From Bacteroidota bacterium (lineage in GTDB: Bacteria; Bacteroidota; Bacteroidia; Chitinophagales; UBA2359), in contig JAHDGT010000035.1 in the NCBI GenBank assembly GCA_020631675.1, positions 1 through 11,836 on the forward strand: a stretch of DNA of 11,836 bases, written 5' to 3'. How positions within the stretch are numbered: position 1 is the stretch's first letter; every line of letters starts with the position of its first letter. Of this stretch, positions 9,201-11,836 are shown one piece after another. The translations under genes were made by a program, and so were the position numbers. Below the pieces are notes generated by a model that saw only the letters and a program-made list of their open reading frames with translations, was not told where the DNA came from and made no database searches.

Positions 9201-11836
9201 TCATTTCCATCTATGACAATATTTCCATCAGGAGTTGTCCATGCATAGCTAATATCAGACCCACTATCCGCTGTTGCGGTTAGAGTTAATGTTGTCACTC
9301 CACAAGTTAAAGTAGCCGGCGAACCCGCATCAACACTCGGCAGTGTATTATTCTCGCCAATGGTCACACTCGCCATATCTTCACAGCCAGTAGCGGTATT
9401 CGTAATGGTCAAAGTATAAGTACCCGCAGCATCTATAGTTGGTGTTAAAGTATTTTCATTTCCATCTACTACAATATTTCCACCTCCACTTGCTGTCCAT
9501 GACAAAGAATAATCCGTACCAGTATCTCCGGAAGCGGATAAACTAAGCGTTGTTGCAGAACAAGTTAAATCGGCTGGAGCACCCGCATTTACAGTTGGCA
9601 ATGTTGTATTCTCATTAACTGTCACTACAACTGGACTAGCATCACAACCAGAATCATTATCCGTTACTACTAAAGTATAGCTACCCGGTTCATCTACAAG
9701 AATAGCCGTAGTACCGTTTCCAGAAACAATATTTCCACCTCCACTTGCTGTCCAAGTATAAGTTAAGTTAGACGAGGTAGATGTGACGGAAGCCGTTAAA
9801 GTTTGATCCAATGTGGCACAAGTCAAATCTACTGGTGGAGCAACCGACACTGTTGGCACATCCGCATTTTGTGTGATCGTCACATCCGCTGAAGCCGTAC
9901 AGGAAGTCAATGGATCTGTTACTGTTAAGGTATAAGTACCGGCCGCATCAACTGTTGGTGTTAGGCTGGTACCACCGGAAACAATACTACCATCAGTAGT
10001 CGTCCATTGGTACGTACCACCAACAAATGTGGTACCACCACTTAAGTTAAGACTTGTAGCACTACAGCTTAACTCAGCGGTTGAACCCGCATCCGCATCC
10101 AGTTCAGTGACATCTATCGTAAATGTGGCAACATCATCCACACATGGCGTGGTACCTGTTAAGGTATATTCAAAAACATAGCTACCAGCTGCCATTCCAT
10201 CAGGCAAGAAAGTAGCTCCTGTAGCATTGAAATTCGTACCCGGTGCATTAGGACTAGTTGCGGAAACAGACCATGCGCCACCTGTATCAGCACCACTTAA
10301 TAAACTACTCAAGTCAATAGCCGTTAAATCATCGGAACAAGCTGTAGCAGCGTTATTAGCACCTGCTGTTTGCTGTTCTTGTACAATAATTTCTTGAACT
10401 GAAGAATCCGGGCAGCCCACTAAAGGCGCACTATCTAATGTATAAGTCACAAAATAACTACCCGCATCCGCACTTGTCGCATTGAATGTCGTTCCTGCTA
10501 GCGTAGCCGGACTTGTTCCTGCTGGCGTTCCTGTTATTGCCCACGAACCTGGTTCAGTGGTCGCATTCAGAAGTGTATTTAAATCAAGCGTGCCTCCATC
10601 ATTACAAAGGTCGCCTGTTGGATTGGTTGAGGTGTCCGGACAAGCACAATTTTGTACTGTGATCGCTACTGCGTAGGTCGCATCCGCACAGCTCGCTCCT
10701 GCCCCATTACTCACTACAAATGTAAAAGTATAAGTAGCTGGTGCGATACCATTAAAATCAACTGAAGTAGGATCACCAAGTGAAACACCTGTCCCATCTG
10801 TATCTACCCAAGTTCCTGACCCACTTGTTACCAAGTCACTCAAGTTGAGCAATGAGCCTCCCGGTGCTGCGGAAAGATTACAAACCGTGGCACTAGGCGT
10901 AACAGTTGCCACTGGAGGTTCTTCAACCGTTATGCTAACAGTCGCTTGATCCGGCGGACAAGTTGAAGTGACCGGACTTGGTAAAACGTCATATTGGAAG
11001 GTATAAGTACCCGCTGATTGCCCACTTGGGTCAAAGGTTCCTCCTGCTGCATTAAATGCACCTCCTGTTGAAGTCGTTGAAGAAGTCTCTGTCCATGTAC
11101 CTGTTCCATCTTCTCCTGTTAACTGATCGAATAGATTTACAACAGCGGCACCCGTTTCACCACAAATCGTTGGAGGAGCAGTCGGTGTTCCCGCCTCTAC
11201 GGCTTCATAAGCAGTGAGTACTACTTCCACTAAACTGGATAAGCAATTATTCGCATCTTCTACTTCCGCATATACGGAAAACGGACTATCGGCAGTATTT
11301 ACTGTATAGGGAGAGCTAATAGCAGTTGCTCCAGCCGCATCACTATACCAATTTACTGTTACCGTAGCTGCACCACCAGTAACAGCTGACTCCAAACTCG
11401 TTAAGTTAAATGAAGCATCATCTGTTGTTAGATCCGCACATAATTCAGCAGCTGCGGTATTTGCCGTAGGTTCATCTTGTGCTAAAACGGTATAAGTAGC
11501 ACTATTCGCACAAGCCGTACCTGTACCGCTTGTTGTATATTCTACAGTATAATTAGTCCCAGAAACAGCATTAGTGATCTGTCCTGTTGCAGGATTGATC
11601 GTTGCTCCATCTGTAGGTACTGGGTTAAAGACATAAGTACCTCCACTTATTGTAGCAGTCGCTGCCGCAGAACCTCCTGAAGCACAAAAATCAGGAATCG
11701 TGAAACTGGCATCTTCTAATGGCAATGTGTTAACAGTAAAGGTACCCGAGTCCGAACAGGCAGTACCACTACCAGGCGTTGTGTACTCAACTGTATAATT
11801 CGTGCCATCCGTAGCATTGCTGATCGCTCCCGTTGA
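272..11836 (-). CDS. Giant repeat-containing type IX-secreted surface protein (type B sorting domain), 5' end outside window
   Basis: Frame is open from the right window edge to TAA at 272-274, giving 3,854 visible residues (numbered here from the edge). A TTG at 11723-11725 is not the start: 37 in-frame residues precede it and belong to a repeat module. No signal peptide is visible because the N-terminus is missing. Order: seven Cys-containing modules (1-577), 35 tandem PKD/Ig-like repeats (578-3497), one module like that at 490-577 (3498-3586), Cys-rich linker, Ig-like domain (3593-3678), PKD-like domain (3679-3761), CHU_C type B sorting domain (3762-3854). In this family the last domain directs export through the type IX system after Sec export. 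The composition is Thr/Asp/Ala/Ser/Gly-rich, with no Lys or Arg before residue 3762. Inferred role: an extended surface adhesin or filament, possibly for gliding, attachment or cell-cell contact; no ligand or enzymatic motif is visible. A terminator follows directly, so the gene ends its transcript. Certain as a gene and export class; the biological role is inferred. Confidence 0.97.
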   Translation of the reverse strand, partial: STGAISNATDGTNYTVEYTTPGSGTACSDSGTFTVNTLPLEDASFTIPDFCASGGSAAATATISGGTYVFNPVPTDGATINPATGQITNAVSGTNYTVEYTTSGTGTACANSATYTVLAQDEPTANTAAAELCADLTTDDASFNLTSLESAVTGGAATVTVNWYSDAAGATAISSPYTVNTADSPFSVYAEVEDANNCLSSLVEVVLTAYEAVEAGTPTAPPTICGETGAAVVNLFDQLTGEDGTGTWTETSSTTSTGGAFNAAGGTFDPSGQSAGTYTFQYDVLPSPVTSTCPPDQATVSITVEEPPVATVTPSATVCNLSAAPGGSLLNLSDLVTSGSGTWVDTDGTGVSLGDPTSVDFNGIAPATYTFTFVVSNGAGASCADATYAVAITVQNCACPDTSTNPTGDLCNDGGTLDLNTLLNATTEPGSWAITGTPAGTSPATLAGTTFNATSADAGSYFVTYTLDSAPLVGCPDSSVQEIIVQEQQTAGANNAATACSDDLTAIDLSSLLSGADTGGAWSVSATSPNAPGTNFNATGATFLPDGMAAGSYVFEYTLTGTTPCVDDVATFTIDVTELDADAGSTAELSCSATSLNLSGGTTFVGGTYQWTTTDGSIVSGGTSLTPTVDAAGTYTLTVTDPLTSCTASADVTITQNADVPTVSVAPPVDLTCATLDQTLTASVTSTSSNLTYTWTASGGGNIVSGNGTTAILVDEPGSYTLVVTDNDSGCDASPVVVTVNENTTLPTVNAGAPADLTCSATTLSLSASGDTGTDYSLSWTASGGGNIVVDGNENTLTPTIDAAGTYTLTITNTATGCEDMASVTIGENNTLPSVDAGSPATLTCGVTTLTLTATADSGSDISYAWTTPDGNIVIDGNENTLTPTIDAAGTYTLTVTNSTTGCSDTDTVVISQDADLPAANAGGPLSLDCNNTSLTISGTGDSGVDITYQWTTTDGNIVSGDNTLTPTIDEPGTYTLTVTNTGSTCDATSSVTISDNSTLPTVNAGTAADLTCAATTLSLAGSGDTGADYSISWTTADGNIVVDGNENTLTPTVDAAGTYTLTITNTVTGCEDFATVTIGQNNSLPSVDAGSPATLTCGVTTLSLSATADSGSDISYAWTTPDGNIVIDGNENTLTPTIDAAGTYTLTVTNASNGCSDSATVVISQDAAIPAADAGGPADLDCNNTTLVLAGTGDSGMDITYSWTTTDGNIVSGGNTLTPTIDAAGTYTLTVTNTASSCDATAMVTIGDNSVLPSVDAGIPVQLDCNNTSLSLSASGDTGTDYSLAWTTPDGNIVIDGNENSLTPTVDAAGAYTLTITNTVTGCEDQATVNVSEDLTLPNVDAGAPQTLTCLTTTLSLSGSGDVGAGFSLSWSASGGGNILIDGNENSLTPNIDAAGTYTLTITNDATGCSDSADVVVSQDAGLPNVNAGTAGDITCTVSTLTLSGSTTSTGNLTFLWTTADGNIVSDETTLTPTVDQPGTYTLTITNTDTDCAANAAVVVGDATTPPIVNAGAGASVTCDVSEVTLAGSNPGTGSYTFSWSTADGNILSGDDTLTPTVDAAGTYTLTITDNDTGCSDTDDVVVIADNVLPIVGAGSTVDLNCSTTSASLNGSSSISIGATYTWTTPDGNIVLDGNENTLTPTVDAAGTYTLTVLNTATGCSDSADVTVNMDAALPNVDAGTASTISCDVSSFSLSGSTTETGNISILWTTADGNIVGGETTLAPVVNAAGTYTLTITNDDNGCSDSSEVTVAASTDVPTVEAGTGGQINCTVTELTLDGIGSSTGADYEYSWAGPGVVIDGNEATLTPTVNAPGIYTLTVTNTTNGCFDTDDVEVTQDGSLPNIDAGLDAALTCTNTVIDVTASTTTTGSLSYEWTTADGNIIGATDGLMIQVDAAGTYTITITNNDTGCASSDAVVIASDDVLPNVNAGGDETIDCINTSLALSGFTTDTGNLSFEWTTGDGNIVSDATTLTPTIDAAGSYILTITNNDNGCSNTDDIVVTLDADLPAVDAGADFSLSCATPQAQLAGVSTITGITILWTTTDGNIVSGETTLTPTIDAGGTYTLTITDNLNGCSDSDQVTVGFDAALPVVDIAFPAFLTCTDSEVTLVGSSTTTGSLLFEWTTTDGSIVSGADTATPIVDATGTYTLSITNTDNGCSDSESVTVLENVTPPDINAGLDAVITCSEGEIDLFGFTGATGDITFEWTTFDGNIVSGANTLTPAVDAIGTYTLTITDNDTGCTNADAMQVTADFDLPAVEAGTGGQITCVTSSLTLDGAGSATGSDIIYVWDGPSVVSGTNTLTPTVDAPGMYTLTVTNLANGCSDSDDVEVTQDGSLPDVEAGADQAITCDTPTITINGSTTSTGDLVFEWTTADGNILTAADALSIDVDQAGSYTLTITNNTTGCVSADAVTITGDATQPTVSAGADFTLTCDAPTANLNGSTTATGDLTISWTTADGNITSGDDTLTPEVDAAGTYVLTVTNNTTNCTNTDEITVSAALDLPNVDVGTATLINCDQEQLILSGSTTSTGDLTIEWTTADGNILSGATSLTPTIDAGGSYTLTITDNTSGCSNSDVLVVNQDFTTPDANAGTDGLLTCVTTELVLSGSTTDATDVTIEWTSTDGNIASGGDSLTPTVNAPGTYTITITNNTSGCSASDEVFIDSDGSLPTVDAGADVSLDCNNLSVDLSGSSSSTGTLSYHWTTLDGVIIGDAFSTDISASVAGTYTLTVTNEDTGCSNSDGLVVSEDFTAPDLVLSPAATITCTATEIELTAITTSTADVGILWTSADGTILSGADSFTPTVSSAGTYTATLTNNDNSCATTEEVIVTANTTTPNADAGADADLTCEVTELTLTADDSDTGPEFEYSWAGPGVVADGNEETLNPTINLPGIYTLTVTNTVNGCTNTDEVEVGQNGDLPNVDAGTDATITCNDPTIVLSGSSTTTGVLTYQWTTADGFITADATTLTPTVNAAGTYTLTISNPLNGCSASDNVVVTDDSAAPDINAGTDDVLTCLADELTLSATSPSTADLSYAWTTADGNILSDADTATPTIDAAGTYTLTITNNDNGCTSTDDVVITDDSDLPNVEAGADGVLTCTSPTLVLGGATTSTGDLSFEWTTADGSIASDATTLAPTINSAGTYTLTITNNTNGCTDSDTVTITDDGSLPNVDAGDDAALNCTTSTIVLAGSTTETGDIAIAWTTADGNIVSGDDSLTPTVDAAGTYTLTITNNDSGCDAQSSVVITDDQALPNVEAGVDAALDCANTSIVLAGSSTTTGTLSFEWTTADGNIVSDATTLTPTVDAAGTYTLTITNSDNGCSDSATVTITDDSDLPNVNAGTAADIDCVNSTVVLSGSSTTTGDLSFEWTTADGNIVSDGTTLTPTVDAAGTYVLTITNNDNGCSDSASVVIEEFIDQPTVDAGVDGDVACETPIVLAGATTTTGDLSFEWTTADGNIVSDATTLTPTVDAAGTYVLTITNNDNGCTNTDEVVFGSIDGPNAGDDNSADACNTEALPLDLNTLLSADAETGGSWSILSGTADAGAFDAATGSFNSFEHTLGNIVFAYTLAGTAPCPDDVAEFSIDVIDCVSCVEPADPTITVGDLIVCAEEVNTTAFEVIVEATAVANWYDAPIAGNLLATGNTFVATQAGTYYVQAANIDDPTCVSEIVSVTLTEDQVTVIATATPTAVQAGQDVTLSANANALLGTIFSYEWYDENGDLIGDQANANVQPQTQTTYTVVATDEYGCTVSTDVTITVLQPNVVIVPNAFSPNGDGVNDIFQPVGANVVHFELSIWNRWGQELYHVRDANPGDTAWDGTFKGIDQEVSVYVYYLRVLYSDGTEEMVKGNVSLVR
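275..553 (-). other. Type IX secretion type B sorting domain (gliding motility-associated CHU_C domain)
   Basis: These 93 C-terminal residues carry the hallmarks of the CHU_C / type B C-terminal domain: PNAFSPNGDGVNDIFQP, then the WNRWGQELYH core, a WDG-x-(F)-KG turn, a YVYYLRV strand and a final strand ending MVKGNVSLVR. The length matches the usual 85-95 residues. Known role: recognised by the type IX translocon and, for SprB-like proteins, dependent on a PorP/SprF-type partner for export and anchoring. It contains every Lys and Arg visible in the protein (2 Lys, 4 Arg). The call rests on motif recognition and I am very sure of it. Confidence 0.96.
554..802 (-). other. PKD-like beta-sandwich domain before the sorting domain
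   Basis: These 83 residues begin VTVIATATP, continue through AGQDVTLSANA, YEWYDENGDLIG, TTYTVVATDEYGC and end with TVLQP. The pattern of aromatic-rich 'YEWYD' strand, 'TYTVVATD' strand and a GC near the end is that of PKD/Ig-like domains that commonly precede CHU_C domains. It is more diverged from the tandem array than the array copies are from each other and has no first-strand Cys, so it is a separate spacer domain. It probably holds the sorting domain away from the array. Confidence 0.75.
803..1060 (-). other. CHU_C-associated Ig-like domain
   Basis: These 86 residues have DLIVCAEE near the start, a central ANWYDAPIAGNLLATG turn, then TYYVQAANIDDPTCVSE and a closing VSVTLTE strand. The 'C ... 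WY ... G ... TYYVQA ... C.S' pattern is typical of the Ig-like domain often found next to CHU_C sorting domains in Bacteroidota. The two cysteines are placed to form one intradomain disulphide. A short linker with two cysteines (DCVSC, 1061-1075) joins it to the module upstream, an unusual spot for extra cysteines that could cross-link chains. Confidence 0.72.
1079..1345 (-). repeat. Bracketing module, C-terminal copy
   Basis: These 89 residues share a layout with 10106-10369: N-x-A-x-AC, then DL..LL, TGG-x-WS, an F-(D/N)-A segment, (I/Y)VF-x-YTL-x-GT-x-PC, and DDVA-x-F-x-IDV at the end. It is not an array repeat: it lacks the W-T-T-x-D-G-N-I and AGTYTLT signatures. It follows the last array copy directly, so the array sits between two related modules. 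No Pfam family is assigned with confidence. Confidence 0.85.
1346..10105 (-). repeat. Tandem array of 35 PKD/Ig-like repeats (about 250 bp each)
   Basis: Manual parsing gives 35 head-to-tail copies totalling 2,920 residues (8,760 bp), with no linker between them; lengths are 81-86 residues, most often 83. Consensus features: LPNV-(D/N)-AG near the start, L-x-C at about position 15, a W-T-T-x-D-G-N-I strand, TLTPTVDAAGTYTLT-(I/V)-TN, and a second Cys in N-G-C about 56 residues after the first, then an acidic V-x-V-x-x-D linker. Both cysteines are present in every copy, consistent with one disulphide per beta-sandwich domain. Two subtypes are visible: copies 3-10 (7571-9607), mostly with SGDTG and DGNEN, and copies 11-35 (1346-7570), mostly with STTxTG and the shorter SGDDTLTP-like turn. 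Roughly 7-11 acidic residues and no Lys or Arg occur in the copies I counted. Family: PKD/Ig-like superfamily by pattern; the exact Pfam model is not certain. Confidence 0.95.
10106..10369 (-). repeat. Bracketing module, N-terminal copy
   Basis: These 88 residues immediately precede the first array repeat and match the module at 1079-1345 in order and spacing of motifs: NNAATAC, DLSSLL, TGGAWS, YVFEYTL, TPCVDDVATFTIDV. More distant relatives lie at 10370-10648 and 10919-11203, which share the 'G-x-W ... F ... AG-(T/S)-Y ... Y ... C-P-D' scheme. Inferred: an ancestral run of such modules was split by growth of the array. Confidence 0.85.
10370..11476 (-). other. N-terminal block of four Cys-containing Ig/PKD-like modules
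   Basis: Four modules of 90-95 residues lie end to end. 11204-11476 has a VNWYSDAAG turn and VYAEVEDANNC, closest to the CHU_C-associated Ig-like type. 10919-11203 has GTWTE, FDPSGQSAGTYTFQY and TCPPDQATVSITV. 10649-10918 has GTWVDTDGTG, ATYTFTF and CADATYAV. 10370-10648 starts CACPD and has GSWAI and GSYFVTYTL ending GCPDSS. They share a Trp after a Gly-rich turn, an AG-x-Y-x-F strand and paired cysteines. They are much less alike than the array copies, so they look older or under different constraint. Boundaries are approximate to a few residues. Confidence 0.75.
11477..11836 (-). repeat. 82-residue tandem modules at the window edge (one full, one partial)
   Basis: The full copy (11477-11722, 82 residues) includes GGTYVFNPVP, INPATGQITNA and GTNYTVEYTTSGTGTAC. 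The last part recurs exactly 246 bp (82 codons) away at the edge as AISNATDGTNYTVEY, TTPGSGTAC and GTFTV. This is the 'GTY...INPATG-x-I...YTV-x-YT...C' surface repeat common in Bacteroidota. The partial copy (11723-11836) is cut by the window, so at least one more copy probably lies upstream. Confidence 0.85.

Noticed and set aside
1346..10105. CRISPR array
   Set aside because: The repeat unit is about 250 bp, codes in one frame throughout, and has no short direct repeat alternating with unique spacers.
1346..10105. SprB-type or HYR repeats
   Set aside because: The copies lack the 'GG-x-x-PY-x-Y-x-W' core of SprB repeats and the HYR signature; the AG...C...W...GTYTLT...GC layout is closer to PKD/Ig-like repeats.
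362..10676. Many plus-strand open frames of 60-145 codons
   Set aside because: They lie antisense to the giant gene and recur with the repeat period, showing the same peptide motifs (such as PLSLLVMV) because they mirror the conserved repeat DNA. The absence of certain codons on the coding strand also removes stops on the other strand.
11723..11725. TTG as the start codon of the giant gene
   Set aside because: The frame continues upstream to the window edge for 37 residues that are clearly homologous to the adjacent 82-residue module, so this TTG is internal.

Overview
The window is almost entirely one gene: the 3' portion of a giant minus-strand coding sequence that enters from the right edge and ends at a TAA at 272-274. 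The frame is open for the whole 11,565 bases, giving 3,854 visible residues with the N-terminus outside the window. The last 93 residues form a gliding-motility-associated C-terminal domain of the CHU_C / type B kind (PNAFSPNGDGVND...), the export and attachment signal of the type IX secretion system. That places the source in the Bacteroidota. A member of the Saprospiria (Lewinella/Haliscomenobacter-like) would fit the architecture and the mid-range GC, but that narrower placement is a guess.

Layout, in the direction of translation (right to left). 11836-10106 holds seven Cys-containing beta-sandwich-like modules of several subtypes, the first cut by the window edge. 10105-1346 holds 35 uninterrupted tandem copies (2,920 residues) of an 81-86 residue PKD/Ig-like repeat, each with two cysteines. 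1345-1079 is another module of the type found just before the array, so the array is bracketed by two related modules. 1060-803 is an Ig-like domain typical of CHU_C proteins, 802-554 a PKD-like domain, and 553-275 the type IX C-terminal signal domain. A strong intrinsic terminator for this gene lies at 206-253, 18 bases past the stop.

The remaining left end (1-200) has no convincing complete gene. It contains a 124-bp element bounded by 23-bp imperfect inverted repeats (67-89 and 168-190) around a short heptamer tandem repeat (GAGACNN), and a short plus-strand open frame that might be the tail of a convergent gene.

The product is best read as a very long, secreted, cell-surface filament or adhesin. 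Its most striking property is that no lysine or arginine occurs in the 3,761 visible residues before the C-terminal domain; all visible basic Lys/Arg residues lie in the last 93. The array also shows higher-order structure (a duplicated three-repeat block, recurring W-(A/D)-G-P marker repeats, and a homogenised C-terminal end), which points to stepwise segmental duplication.
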